DNA of 51,918 bases. Source: DSUN01 sp035527715. Lineage in GTDB: Bacteria > Planctomycetota > PUPC01 > DSUN01. The notes under the pieces were generated by a model. The model had not been told where the DNA came from. It ran no database searches and was given only the letters and a program-made list of their open reading frames with translations. Where the stretch lies: contig DATKZY010000133.1 of NCBI GenBank assembly GCA_035527715.1, forward strand, positions 1 to 51,918. The letters run 5' to 3'. This document shows, one piece after another, positions 22,886 to 30,718 of this stretch (position 1 is its first letter; each line of letters opens with the position of its first letter). A program made the position numbers and the translations under genes.

Positions 22886-23971
22886 ATGACCGACCGCGAG
22901 CGATTTGTGAACTGCGTGCTCGGCAAGCCGATTGATCGCGTGCCCTTCTGGCTCTTCTGGGGCGGGTGGGGGCGCACCTGGCAACGCTGGGAACGCGAGG
23001 GCAAGCCGCCCGAGATCGCGAACCATCGCAGCTTCATGAATCCCGACTGCCCGCCCTGCGTCGTGCCCGTGAACTACGGCCCGTGCCCGCAGTTCGAACG
23101 CAAGGTGCTCTCGGAGGACGACAGCTACAAGACCCACGTGGACCACTGGGGCATCGTGCGCCGCGACTACAAGCGCGGCGAGTCCATGTGCGAGTTCGTC
23201 AAGTTCCCCATCGCCAACCGCGACGAGTGGGAGCGCTACAGGGCCGAGCGCCTCTCGCCGCACCACCCCGCCCGCCTCGCGGGCGACTGGCGGGAGAAGT
23301 GCGCCGACTGGATGGCCAAGGGCTATCCCATCCAGCTCGGCTCGTTCCCCGACGTGGGCGTCTTCGGCAGCGTCCGCTGGCTCCTCGGCGACGAGGAGGG
23401 CCTGATGGCCTTCTACACCCAGCCCGACGTGGTCCACGACATCATGCACCACATGACCGACGTCTACCTCGCCGTCTTCCGGGCCGTGGTGGAGGCGGGC
23501 GTGCGGGTGGACGTGATTCACATCTGGGAGGACATGTGCGGGAAGCAAGGCCCGCTGATCTCGCCGGCCCACTGGCGCGAGTTCATGGGGCCGTGCTACC
23601 GCCGCATCAAGGCATTCGCCGACGCCCACGACATTCCCATCATCTCGGTGGACACCGACGGCCAGCCGCTGCTCATCATCGAGCCGATGATGGAGGCGGG
23701 GGTGAACTACCTGTGGCCGTTCGAGGTCGCCGCGGGCTGCGACGTGAATTTCTTCCGCGAGCGCTTCCCCACGCTCGGCATGATGGGCGGCATTGACAAG
23801 CGCGCCCTCGCCAAGAGCCCCGAGGCGATTGACGCCGAGCTGGACCGCATCTGGCCCGCGGTCGAGAAGGGCCGCTACATCCCCGAGCTGGACCACGGCA
23901 TTCCCGACGACGTGTCGTGGCCCAACTACCTGCACTATGCAGGGGAGATGAAACGCAGAATTGTCGGCTAG
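22886..23971 (+). CDS. uroporphyrinogen decarboxylase (URO-D) family protein
   Basis: A 361-residue TIM-barrel protein that starts at the ATG at 22886 (AAGGAGA upstream; the open frame before it is promoter and repeat). The family start is clear: MTDRERFVNCVLGKPIDRVPFW. Later segments, IHIWEDMCGKQGPLISPAHW, and MMGGIDKRALAKSPEAID near the C terminus, place it with the URO-D-like proteins that planctomycetes hold in many copies. True HemE catalytic residues are not evident, so heme synthesis is unlikely. Relatives include corrinoid-protein methyltransferases; a demethylation role on methylated sugars or amines is conceivable given the glycosidase next door. Confidence 0.75.
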   Translation: MTDRERFVNCVLGKPIDRVPFWLFWGGWGRTWQRWEREGKPPEIANHRSFMNPDCPPCVVPVNYGPCPQFERKVLSEDDSYKTHVDHWGIVRRDYKRGESMCEFVKFPIANRDEWERYRAERLSPHHPARLAGDWREKCADWMAKGYPIQLGSFPDVGVFGSVRWLLGDEEGLMAFYTQPDVVHDIMHHMTDVYLAVFRAVVEAGVRVDVIHIWEDMCGKQGPLISPAHWREFMGPCYRRIKAFADAHDIPIISVDTDGQPLLIIEPMMEAGVNYLWPFEVAAGCDVNFFRERFPTLGMMGGIDKRALAKSPEAIDAELDRIWPAVEKGRYIPELDHGIPDDVSWPNYLHYAGEMKRRIVG

Positions 23972-23975
23972 CTCA

Positions 23976-24099
23976 TGACGCGTGACTCGTGACGCGTGAT
24001 CAGAGAAGACGCCTTGTGCCGAGGGCATTCGCATGCGAACAGCTACCCGTGCCTTTCTCTGGCTTCTCCTGGTCACGGGTCACGCGTCACGCGTCACGG
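23976..24099. repeat. inverted array of 7-nt repeats (TGACGCG / GTCACGC)
   Basis: Four heptamers (TGACGCG, TGACTCG, TGACGCG, TGATCAG) begin at 23976, 23983, 23990 and 23997. Four inverse heptamers (GTCACGG, GTCACGC, GTCACGC, GTCACGG) begin at 24072, 24079, 24086 and 24093. The left arm follows the URO-D stop; the right arm lies inside the signal peptide of the next gene, where it encodes VTGHASRVT. Confidence 0.8.
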
Positions 24100-26057
24100 A
24101 CGCCGCCGAGAACGCCACAATCCGCGTGAGACCAGAGCGCGCCATCGGAGCCGTGAACCGCCTGATTCTCGGCGACAACATGCTCGGCTACGCGAATGGC
24201 CGCAACGAGTACTGCAACCTGGGAGCTGGAATCTGGGACCCCGAGAAGCGATGCTCGGTGCCCGAGGTGGTGGCCCTGGCGAAGGGCCGTGGCCTGAGCT
24301 GCTCGCGCTGGCCCGGCGGCTGCGAGGCCCACCGCTTCGAGTGGAAGAAAACCGTCGGACCCCTCGCCGAGCGCTCCAACCAGAGGTTCGGCCTGCCCGA
24401 GTTCATGCAGAATTGCGCCGACATCGGCGCCATCGCCGTCATCACCCTCGGCGACTTCGTCATCTCGCCCGAGGACGCCGCCGACATGGTCGAATACCTC
24501 AACGCGCCCAACGACGGGAAGAACCCCAACGGCGGACGCGACTGGGCTGCCCTCCGCGCCGCCGACGGCCACCCCGAGCCCTGGGGCGTCGTGTGGTTCG
24601 AGTTCGGCAACGAATCCGACCACGGCGACCACAAGGGCGGCAAGTTCACACCGAAGGGATACGCCGAGCGCTTCCTCGCCACCCGCCGCGCCATGCGGGC
24701 CGTGGACCCCCGCATCAAGCTCGGAGCGGTCCTCGAAAACACCAAAACCGGCCAGGTCGGCCCCTGGACCCGCGAAGTGCTGAAGACGACCGCCAAGGAG
24801 CTGGACTTCGCGATCCACCACTGCTACGTGCCCGGCTACTATGCCAATGACGGCAAGCCGCCCGCTGAGGAGCTGTTCGCCCTCAGCCTCGCCGCTGACG
24901 CGCAGATCGCCGACCTCTACCGCAGTCTGAATGCCCTCATCCGCGAGCTGACCGGCCGCGACGACGTGCCCCTCGCCATCACCGAGTTCAACGGCCACTT
25001 CGTCCAGCAGAAGCCCGTCCCGTATCGCCACTGCCTGGGCAACGCGCTCGTCAACGCCGAGGTGCTCCGCGTCCTGATGCAGCCCGAACACCACATCGCC
25101 CTGGCCAATCACTGGCAGTTCGCCAACGAATACTGGGGCTCGGTGAAGGGCTACAAGCCGCCCTACGTCAAGCGGCCCAACTACTACGTCTTCGAGCTGT
25201 ATCACCAGCACTTCGGCGACGTGCTCGTCGAGGCCGACGTGACGTGCAGCCGCTTCGAGTCCGACGGCGGCTACGGCGTCCGCCCCCGCCGCGGCCAGCC
25301 CGGCCCCTTCCAGCTCTTCCCCGACGACCTGCTGCCGAAGCAGGACTGGGCCCTCTCGGCGACCAAGGGCGCCACGCACCGCATCGAGGATGGCGTGGTC
25401 GCTGTCGAGTTCGACGGCACGCAGGACGTGAATTACCACCACGCGCAGAAGGCGATGCCCGCCGAGCCGCTCACGGGCTACCGGCTGACGGGCTGGGTGA
25501 AGACCGAGGGGCTGACGACTGGCAGCGGCGCCGGCTTCCAGACCGGCGACGGCCGCGGCTGGCCTGCCACCCACTCCGCCTCCTGCTCCCCCTCCGTCGT
25601 CGGCACGAGCGACTGGACTAAGCTCGAGCTGGACTACGTGACGCTCGGCGACACGAAGAACCTCCAGGTCATCTGCCGCCGCATCAGCGGGGCCGGCGCC
25701 CTGAAGGGCAAGGCGTGGTACCGCGGCGTGCAGGTCCAGAAGTTCCGCCCCAAGAGCTACGGCGCCGCGCCCCTCCTCACCGTCAACGCGAGCAGGAGCC
25801 GCGACGGCAGCGTGCTCCATCTGATGATCGTGAACAAGAGCCTGCGCGAGCCGGTGCCCTGCACCATCGAGGCCGAGGGCCTCCCGACTGCCGAGGCGAG
25901 GGCCTGGGCGCTCACCGGCCCCGCCTGCGACGCCACGAACGAGCGCGAGCCGCTCAACGTCACCGTCCGTGAACAGGAAGTCACCGTGAACGGCGGCAAG
26001 GCATCGCTGAAGCTGGCCCCGTGCTCGGTCACGGCGCTTGAACTCAGGAGAAGATGA
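24033..26057 (+). CDS. secreted alpha-L-arabinofuranosidase-like glycoside hydrolase (GH51-like)
   Basis: A 674-residue secreted enzyme. After a signal peptide (TRAFLWLLLVTG, cleavage near residue 25) comes a (beta/alpha)8 domain with the GH-A hallmarks: WFEFGNES with acid/base Glu194, and AITEFNGH with nucleophile Glu318. The N-terminal RLILGDNMLGY and CSRWPGGCEAHRFEW match the substrate-site region of GH51 arabinofuranosidases. From about residue 450 a carbohydrate-binding-like beta-sandwich is inserted (TGYRLTGWVKTEG, then WTKLELDYVTLG), and the GH51-type beta domain closes the protein (VLHLMIVNKSL). It should release L-arabinose or a related furanoside outside the cytoplasm. The start is weakly supported. 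A 7-nt repeat array runs through the signal peptide. It overlaps the next gene. Confidence 0.75.
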   Translation: MRTATRAFLWLLLVTGHASRVTDAAENATIRVRPERAIGAVNRLILGDNMLGYANGRNEYCNLGAGIWDPEKRCSVPEVVALAKGRGLSCSRWPGGCEAHRFEWKKTVGPLAERSNQRFGLPEFMQNCADIGAIAVITLGDFVISPEDAADMVEYLNAPNDGKNPNGGRDWAALRAADGHPEPWGVVWFEFGNESDHGDHKGGKFTPKGYAERFLATRRAMRAVDPRIKLGAVLENTKTGQVGPWTREVLKTTAKELDFAIHHCYVPGYYANDGKPPAEELFALSLAADAQIADLYRSLNALIRELTGRDDVPLAITEFNGHFVQQKPVPYRHCLGNALVNAEVLRVLMQPEHHIALANHWQFANEYWGSVKGYKPPYVKRPNYYVFELYHQHFGDVLVEADVTCSRFESDGGYGVRPRRGQPGPFQLFPDDLLPKQDWALSATKGATHRIEDGVVAVEFDGTQDVNYHHAQKAMPAEPLTGYRLTGWVKTEGLTTGSGAGFQTGDGRGWPATHSASCSPSVVGTSDWTKLELDYVTLGDTKNLQVICRRISGAGALKGKAWYRGVQVQKFRPKSYGAAPLLTVNASRSRDGSVLHLMIVNKSLREPVPCTIEAEGLPTAEARAWALTGPACDATNEREPLNVTVREQEVTVNGGKASLKLAPCSVTALELRRR

Positions 26058-26824
26058 TGCGCGAGAACCGAACTAAGCGTTTGCTGAAGGACGGCAAGAC
26101 GGCGATCGGCGGCTGGGTGGTGTCGGAGGACCCGACGACGACCGAGATCATGGCCGACGTGGGGTTCGACTTCGTGGTGGTGGACACCGAGCACGCGCCG
26201 CAGACGGCGACCGGCCTGCAGGCCCACATGATGACCCTCAAGGACACGCCGGCCACCGGCGTCGTGCGCGTCGTGTGGAACGACTTCGTGCGCGTCAAGC
26301 AGGCGCTCGACGTGGGGGCCGAGGGCATTGTCTTCCCCTGGGTCAACACTGTCGAGCAGGCCCGGGCCGCGGTCGCCTCGACCCGTTACCCGCCGCGCGG
26401 CAACCGCGGCTGGGGGCCGCGCCGAGCCATCCGCTTCGCCACCGACCAGATGGACTACTTCCGCCACGCCGAGGAGAACATCCTGGTCCTGTGCCAGATC
26501 GAGACGCAGGAGGCCCTCGACAACGCCGAGGCCATCGCGGCGGCGGACGGCGTGGACGCGCTGATGGTCGGCCCGGCCGACTTCAGCATCAACATCGGCG
26601 TGCCGCTCGACTGGGATTGCGACAAGTTCATGGCGGGGATTCGCCGCGTGAGGCAGGCGGCCGACGCGGCGGGCAAGGCGTTCGGCGTCATCACCTCGGG
26701 CGCGGCCTACGCCAGGCGCTGGCTCGCCGAGGGGGCGCGCGTGATCATCGCCGGCTCCGACGGCGCGTTCCTGAAAATGATGGCGCAGGCCACGCTTGGC
26801 GAGATTCGGCAGGCCATTGGCTGA
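26054..26824 (+). CDS. HpcH/HpaI family aldolase (2-keto-3-deoxy sugar acid type)
   Basis: A 256-residue class II pyruvate aldolase. Recognisable features are the N-terminal GGWVVSEDPTTTEIMADVGFDFVVVDTEHAP (the D-x-E-H of the active site), the P-W-V-N-T segment, RYPPRGNRGWGPRRA, the metal-site region VLCQIETQEALDNAEAI with Glu, and VGPADFSINIG with Asp. The family cleaves 4-hydroxy-2-oxoheptanedioate or 2-keto-3-deoxy-rhamnonate/-glucarate to pyruvate and an aldehyde. Four-base overlap with the glycosidase and AGGAG upstream show translational coupling, which favours a sugar-acid substrate derived from the glycosidase product. Confidence 0.85.
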   Translation: MMRENRTKRLLKDGKTAIGGWVVSEDPTTTEIMADVGFDFVVVDTEHAPQTATGLQAHMMTLKDTPATGVVRVVWNDFVRVKQALDVGAEGIVFPWVNTVEQARAAVASTRYPPRGNRGWGPRRAIRFATDQMDYFRHAEENILVLCQIETQEALDNAEAIAAADGVDALMVGPADFSINIGVPLDWDCDKFMAGIRRVRQAADAAGKAFGVITSGAAYARRWLAEGARVIIAGSDGAFLKMMAQATLGEIRQAIG

Positions 26825-26836
26825 AAGGGGTGAGTC

Positions 26837-27769
26837 ATGCATCGCCGCTGGACCGCTCTCTGCATGTGTCTCCCTGCGTTCGTCGCCGCGGCGGGCGAGC
26901 CGGAGCTGGCCTTCAAGCCCAGCGGCGAGGGGCTGTTCGCCTTCGACACCGGGGCGCTGAAGGGCACACTGCGCGCCGACGGCAAGTGCCAGGGCATCAT
27001 CCCGCTCGTGGACACCAGGAGCGGGGCGAATCTCGCCCACTCCGTCGGCGTGCTGAGCTACTACCGCCTCTTCTCGACGGGCAAACGCTACGCCGACGGA
27101 CGCAGCCGCCCGACGACCAACAAGCTGCTCCCCGACGGCGCGGTGAAGATCCACTGGCCCGCGGACGAGGCCAATCCGTTCGAGATGGAGGCCCTGTTCC
27201 GCTGGAAGTCGCCCACGACGATTGACCTCGAGACCACCGTGAAGCCGACGCAGGACCTGCCTCGTTTCGAGGTGTTCCTGTCGTCCTACTTCGCCAAGGA
27301 GTTCCGCAGCTTCGTCTACGTCAAGCCTGCCCGCTATGGCAGCGGCAAGCCCGGTTTCCTCGCCGCCGACGTGAGTCCGTTGCTCCAGGGCACCTATCTC
27401 GCCTTCCCGCGCGACCTGGCCGCCGCGCAAATCGTCCTTGATGGCCGCTGGGAGTTGGGGCACAACCCCGTCCAGTGGTCCGTCACCCGCTACCTGGCCG
27501 CCCCGATGGCCATGCGGCGGGACGAGAAGAGCGACCTCACCGCGCTGTTCCTGTCGCGGCCCGAGGACTGCTTCGCCATCGAGACGCCCTACAACATGAC
27601 CCCGCCCGACGGCGTGGCGGGCCACTACTCCACCTACCTGTCGCTCTTCGGCGGCGACCTCAAGGCGGGGCAGGCGACGGCCGCTCGCGTGCGACTCGTC
27701 ATTGACCGCGGCATCACCGAACAGCGGGCGGTCGAACTGTGCCGACAACTCGCCGCCGAGAAGCGGTGA
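26837..27769 (+). CDS. secreted hypothetical protein of the glycosidase operon
   Basis: A 310-residue protein beginning 12 bases after the aldolase, with AAAGGGGTG as the ribosome binding site. It has a short signal peptide (LCMCLPAFVAAAG). The mature part is mostly beta (for example GLFAFDTGALKGTLRADGKC, SVGVLSYYRLFSTGKRYADG, ETTVKPTQDLPRFEVFLSSY) and looks like a beta-sandwich of the galactose-mutarotase or polysaccharide-lyase kind, with the conserved-looking HYSTYLSLFGGDL near the end. I cannot name a family. Operon position suggests a sugar-binding or sugar-processing role outside the cytoplasm. It is the last gene of the unit and is followed by 637 bases without another gene. Confidence 0.65.
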   Translation: MHRRWTALCMCLPAFVAAAGEPELAFKPSGEGLFAFDTGALKGTLRADGKCQGIIPLVDTRSGANLAHSVGVLSYYRLFSTGKRYADGRSRPTTNKLLPDGAVKIHWPADEANPFEMEALFRWKSPTTIDLETTVKPTQDLPRFEVFLSSYFAKEFRSFVYVKPARYGSGKPGFLAADVSPLLQGTYLAFPRDLAAAQIVLDGRWELGHNPVQWSVTRYLAAPMAMRRDEKSDLTALFLSRPEDCFAIETPYNMTPPDGVAGHYSTYLSLFGGDLKAGQATAARVRLVIDRGITEQRAVELCRQLAAEKR

Positions 27770-27850
27770 GCCTGCCGCGCCTTCTCCCGTGACGCACACA
27801 GGCACGAGGAACGACACGCACGTCTCACCTCGGTGGTGACGAGCCGTCGT

Positions 27851-27874
27851 TCCAACATTCTGTAGAATGTTGGA
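27851..27874. repeat. palindrome copy 1 of the TCCAACATTCT family
   Basis: Perfect 11-bp arms TCCAACATTCT / AGAATGTTGGA around GT, followed by CCATC. It lies 81 bases after the last gene of the glycosidase operon, in a region (27770-28407) with no other gene. Confidence 0.85.
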
Positions 27875-27960
27875 CCATCCGGCGTCGAGCGACGCGTGCT
27901 TTGCGGGCGCACACCGGCAGCGGGCCGGCCACGGCGCAGGTTCCGGAGGAGGGGCCTCAT

Positions 27961-27984
27961 TCCATCATTCTGTAGAATGTTAGA
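27961..27984. repeat. palindrome copy 2 of the TCCAACATTCT family
   Basis: TCCATCATTCT / AGAATGTTAGA around GT, 9 of 11 arm positions paired, followed by ATATC. It lies 110 bases after copy 1. Confidence 0.8.
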
Positions 27985-28341
27985 ATATCGCCTACTCGTG
28001 CCTCAGTGACGCAGGGGCTGCACACAAACGGCATGACCGCGGCCAAGTGCATATGTCCCGGTCGCGAAAGGCTCTTGCCCACAGCGCGCCGCCGGTCGGT
28101 GTATTGAGGAAAGCTGCCGCTCCCCCCGAAGAGACGAGCAAAGGCACAGACCAGGAGCCTCGGCAGCAGGAAACCTGGTTCCGCGCTACAGGGGGCGACA
28201 CGGCGGTTCGCCCGACTGGAGCAAACCGACGCACCGCGGGGGCCGCCGGCTACAGAGCGGACACCAGTGCGGCGAAACCGCCGCCGGCCGGCCAGCGCCC
28301 CAACATGTGACGCGACGCAGAGATGCAGAGATGCACGACGG

Positions 28342-28365
28342 TCCAACATTCTGTAGAATGTGAGA
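28342..28365. repeat. palindrome copy 3, just upstream of the winged-helix gene
   Basis: TCCAACATTCT / AGAATGTGAGA around GT, 9 of 11 paired, followed by ACATT. It ends 42 bases before the ATG of the regulator, where an autoregulatory operator would be expected. Confidence 0.8.
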
Positions 28366-28407
28366 ACATTTCGCACCACCACCTCACCACGGACAGGAGG
28401 AGTTGGC

Positions 28408-28737
28408 ATGGAGCACGCGGCAAGCAGCGAGCGGAGGCTGGAACGAATCGTCAAGGGATTCGCCAACCATCGGCGCATCCAGATGATGAGGCTCCTGGAG
28501 AAGCGGGAGGGCCTGTCCCTGATGGAAGTGTGCAAGGTCCTCCACGTGGGCCTCAAGGCCGGCAGCGAGCACATGCGCAAACTGGTCCTGGCCGGGCTTG
28601 TGGCCAAGCGGAACCACGGCCGTTGGGTGCGCCACCGGCTCACCCCAAGTGCACCCCATGTCCTCTCCCTCCTGCGGACGCTTGAGCGACAGGCCAGTAG
28701 CGAGGCCGCCACAGCGGGTGCGGGGACGATGCTCTAA
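28408..28737 (+). CDS. small winged-helix (ArsR-like) transcriptional regulator
   Basis: A 109-residue DNA-binding protein. ATG at 28408 is preceded by an excellent AGGAGGAG; the open frame upstream is leader and palindrome. The sequence is a compact ArsR-type winged helix: FANHRRIQMMRLLEKREGLS, recognition helix region KAGSEHMRKLVLAGLV, then the wing RNHGRWVRHRLT and a dimerisation helix. No metal-binding Cys motif (CVC-type) is present, so a metal sensor role is not supported. Palindromic 24-bp elements lie immediately before the leader and over the stop codon, with four more within 900 bases, which makes this protein the obvious candidate to bind them. It is the only gene between 27770 and 29102. 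Confidence 0.75.
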   Translation: MEHAASSERRLERIVKGFANHRRIQMMRLLEKREGLSLMEVCKVLHVGLKAGSEHMRKLVLAGLVAKRNHGRWVRHRLTPSAPHVLSLLRTLERQASSEAATAGAGTML

Positions 28738-28756
28738 CATTCTACAGAATGTCGGA
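28733..28756. repeat. palindrome copy 4, overlapping the stop codon of the winged-helix gene
   Basis: TCTAACATTCT / AGAATGTCGGA around AC, followed by CCATC. The regulator's TAA (28735-28737) is part of the left arm. Confidence 0.8.
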
Positions 28757-28844
28757 CCATCGGCTCAGACGACTCGTGCGAATGCGGCACGACCAGTGCT
28801 TCGTTCCCGTGGAGAGTGTCCGGAGTCGGGCACAGCGTGAACGT

Positions 28845-28868
28845 TCCAATATTCTGCAGAATGTTGGA
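28845..28868. repeat. palindrome copy 5 of the TCCAACATTCT family
   Basis: TCCAATATTCT / AGAATGTTGGA around GC, 10 of 11 paired. It lies 112 bases after copy 4, mirroring the 110-base spacing of copies 1 and 2. Nothing else is seen in 28757-29045. Confidence 0.8.
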
Positions 28869-29045
28869 GTCTCCGCTCGCGGCGGGCTCACGCACGGGCT
28901 TGGCACGGAGCGTCAATAGCGGCGGCGCTCTGGCCGTCGGGTGGATACCGAGGCACTGGCTTCCCGAAGCCAACTCGTGCGGTCATGGCCGAGCGGGGAG
29001 CCAAGTCGTTGTAGCAGTGTGGGCGGTTAGGGGTCGGGACGACAT

Positions 29046-29069
29046 TCTAACATTCTACAGAATGTTGGA
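29046..29069. repeat. palindrome copy 6, at the 3' end of miaB
   Basis: TCTAACATTCT / AGAATGTTGGA around AC, 10 of 11 paired, 34 bases beyond the miaB stop. Confidence 0.8.
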
Positions 29070-29102
29070 ACGTCAGGAGCACAGCAAACACGAGCAGGCA
29101 GG

Positions 29103-30497
29103 TCATTCCTGGCGCTCAAGCGTGCCAAGGAGCGTCAGCGGGGTGGAGTCTGTGATGCTCACCGCCACGGTGCGCCCCGCCAGCGCCCCGTCGCCAGGGA
29201 AGGCAACGATGTGGTTCGCGCGGCTGCGGCCGGCCAGGTTGGCGGGGTCCCGCGGGCTGATGCCCTCGACGAGCACGTCGAGCACGCGACCGACCATCGC
29301 GGCGTTGCGCCGCCGCATGATGTCCTTCTGGACGGCCAGGAGGCGGCGATTGCGTTCCTGCTTCGTCGCCCACGGCACGTCGTCGGGCAGCTCTGCCGCC
29401 TTCGTGCCCTCGCGCGGAGAGTACTTGAAGACGAAGCAGTTCTGGTACTCGACCCGTCGCACAAGGTCCACCGTCTCCTCGAACTCGGCGTCGGTCTCGC
29501 CGGGGAAGCCGACGATGAAGTCGCCGGCGACCTCGACGCCGGGCACAGTCTCGCGCAGGCGGGCAATGCGCTCGAGGTAGTGCTCGCGGGTGTAGCGGCG
29601 GTTCATGTCGCGCAGCACGCGGTTCGAGCCGCTCTGGGCCGGCAGGTGGAGGTAGGGGCACACGCGGGGCAGCTCGGCCATCGCGCGGAACAGCTCGTCG
29701 GTCGCATCCTTCGGGTGCGAGGTGACGAAGCGGAGGCGCTCGAGGCCTGCGATGGGGTCGAGCCGCCGCAGGAGGAGGGGAAATGACACCAGGAGTCTTT
29801 TGCCGTCCACGGCCCTTTCGGGTGCTTCGCACAAAAGACTCCTGGTGTCATTTCCCCTCCCGCCGAGGGTGCGGCCGTAGGAATTGACGTTCTGGCCGAG
29901 GAGGGTGACCTCGACGACGCCGTCGGCAACGAGGGCCTCGACCTCGGCGGCGACCTCGGCGAGCGGCCGGCTCTCCTCGCGGCCGCGCACGGTGGGCACG
30001 ACGCAGTAGGCGCAGTAGTTGTCGCAGCCTCGCATGATCGCCACAAATGCCTGGAAGCGGTTCGGCCGCCGAGCGACGACCCGCGGCAGGTGGCCCACGT
30101 GTCCCTCGCCGACGGCCAGGACCGGCCCGTGCCGCTGGCGGACCTCCTCCACCAGCGCGGGCAACCGGTCCAGCTCCATCGGGCCGCACACGAGGTCCAC
30201 GTGCGGCATGCGCTCGCGGATGTGCTCGCGCTCCTTCTGAGCCATGCAGCCGATGACGCCGATCACCAGACCCGGCCGCTGCTGCTTGCGCGCCCGCAGC
30301 GTGCCCAGGAGCGACCACACCTTGTCCTCGGCGTGCTGGCGCACGCTGCACGTGTTGATGAGAATCACGTCGGCTTCGGGGCTGGAGTCGGTGGCGACGT
30401 AGCCCGCCTCGACGAGGTGGCCGGCCGCCACCTCGCTGTCCAGCTTGTTCATCTGGCAGCCGAAGGTGACTACGTGGAGCTTGAGCGGATGAGCCAT
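29103..30497 (-). CDS. miaB: tRNA-2-methylthio-N6-dimethylallyladenosine synthase with an in-frame insertion
   Basis: A 464-residue radical-SAM methylthiotransferase that adds the 2-methylthio group to i6A37 of tRNAs. All expected cysteines are there: C14, C50 and C84 of the N-terminal domain (TFGCQMN, INTCSV, IGCMAQ) and the radical-SAM triad C158, C162, C165 (RGCDNYCAYC). LLGQNVNSYG and FVTSHPKD are the usual central motifs, and the TRAM domain closes the protein. ATG at 30497 begins the canonical start and overlaps the upstream small gene. Between NVNSYG and the LLRRLD helix lie about 28 extra residues (around 213-240, including NDTRSLLCEAPERA) encoded by a near-perfect palindrome (29774-29860) inserted without breaking the frame. 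Confidence 0.93.
   Translation of the reverse strand: MAHPLKLHVVTFGCQMNKLDSEVAAGHLVEAGYVATDSSPEADVILINTCSVRQHAEDKVWSLLGTLRARKQQRPGLVIGVIGCMAQKEREHIRERMPHVDLVCGPMELDRLPALVEEVRQRHGPVLAVGEGHVGHLPRVVARRPNRFQAFVAIMRGCDNYCAYCVVPTVRGREESRPLAEVAAEVEALVADGVVEVTLLGQNVNSYGRTLGGRGNDTRSLLCEAPERAVDGKRLLVSFPLLLRRLDPIAGLERLRFVTSHPKDATDELFRAMAELPRVCPYLHLPAQSGSNRVLRDMNRRYTREHYLERIARLRETVPGVEVAGDFIVGFPGETDAEFEETVDLVRRVEYQNCFVFKYSPREGTKAAELPDDVPWATKQERNRRLLAVQKDIMRRRNAAMVGRVLDVLVEGISPRDPANLAGRSRANHIVAFPGDGALAGRTVAVSITDSTPLTLLGTLERQE
29774..29860. repeat. 87-bp palindromic element inserted in frame within miaB
   Basis: Perfect 29-base arms (29774-29802 and 29832-29860; the inner ends read AGGAGTCTTTTG and CAAAAGACTCCT) flank a 29-nt loop that has its own mini-hairpin CCCTTTCGGG. 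87 is a multiple of three, and no stop occurs in the miaB frame. Architecture resembles palindromic elements such as those known in Rickettsia genes. Confidence 0.9.
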
Positions 30498-30718
30498 TGG
30501 ACGAGGTACACGATGCCCACGCCGGCGCCGGCGACGGCGGCGACGAGGGCGAGGCAGCTCAGGAGGAAGAGCACCCTGTAGAACGTGCTCCCGCGAAGCT
30601 CCTCGCGGCACCCCGGGCACACGCGCGCGAAGCGAAGCGGCGGCCAGCCGGCCCGAGGGAACGCCAGGAGCCACGTGTCTCCTCGGACCCGGTCCTCGCC
30701 ACAACGGTCGCAGATCAC
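30470..30718 (-). CDS. small zinc-ribbon-like protein with one transmembrane helix
   Basis: An 82-residue protein. The N terminus has two Cys pairs spaced like a zinc ribbon (MICDRCGED and VCPGCREEL), and a hydrophobic helix follows (VLFLLSCLALVAAVAGAGVGIVYLV), ending in a short basic tail. It is probably a membrane-anchored zinc-binding protein of unknown role. It overlaps the MFS gene by four bases and miaB by 28, so the three genes are a translationally coupled unit on the minus strand. No family is recognised. Overlaps on both sides support its reality. Confidence 0.65.
   Translation of the reverse strand: MICDRCGEDRVRGDTWLLAFPRAGWPPLRFARVCPGCREELRGSTFYRVLFLLSCLALVAAVAGAGVGIVYLVQWLIRSSST

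Noticed and set aside
22886..23971. The URO-D family gene as hemE
   Set aside because: It belongs to the broader URO-D superfamily; the conserved N-terminal substrate-binding residues of HemE are not evident, and its operon is carbohydrate-related.
27957..28712. A 251-codon minus-strand frame through the palindrome region
   Set aside because: Cys/Arg/Ser-rich composition, no start signal, and it runs antisense through the well-supported winged-helix gene.
27851..29069. The six ACATTCT palindromes as a CRISPR array
   Set aside because: Spacing is irregular (110 to 391 bp), a gene lies within, spacers are not of uniform length and no cas gene is present.
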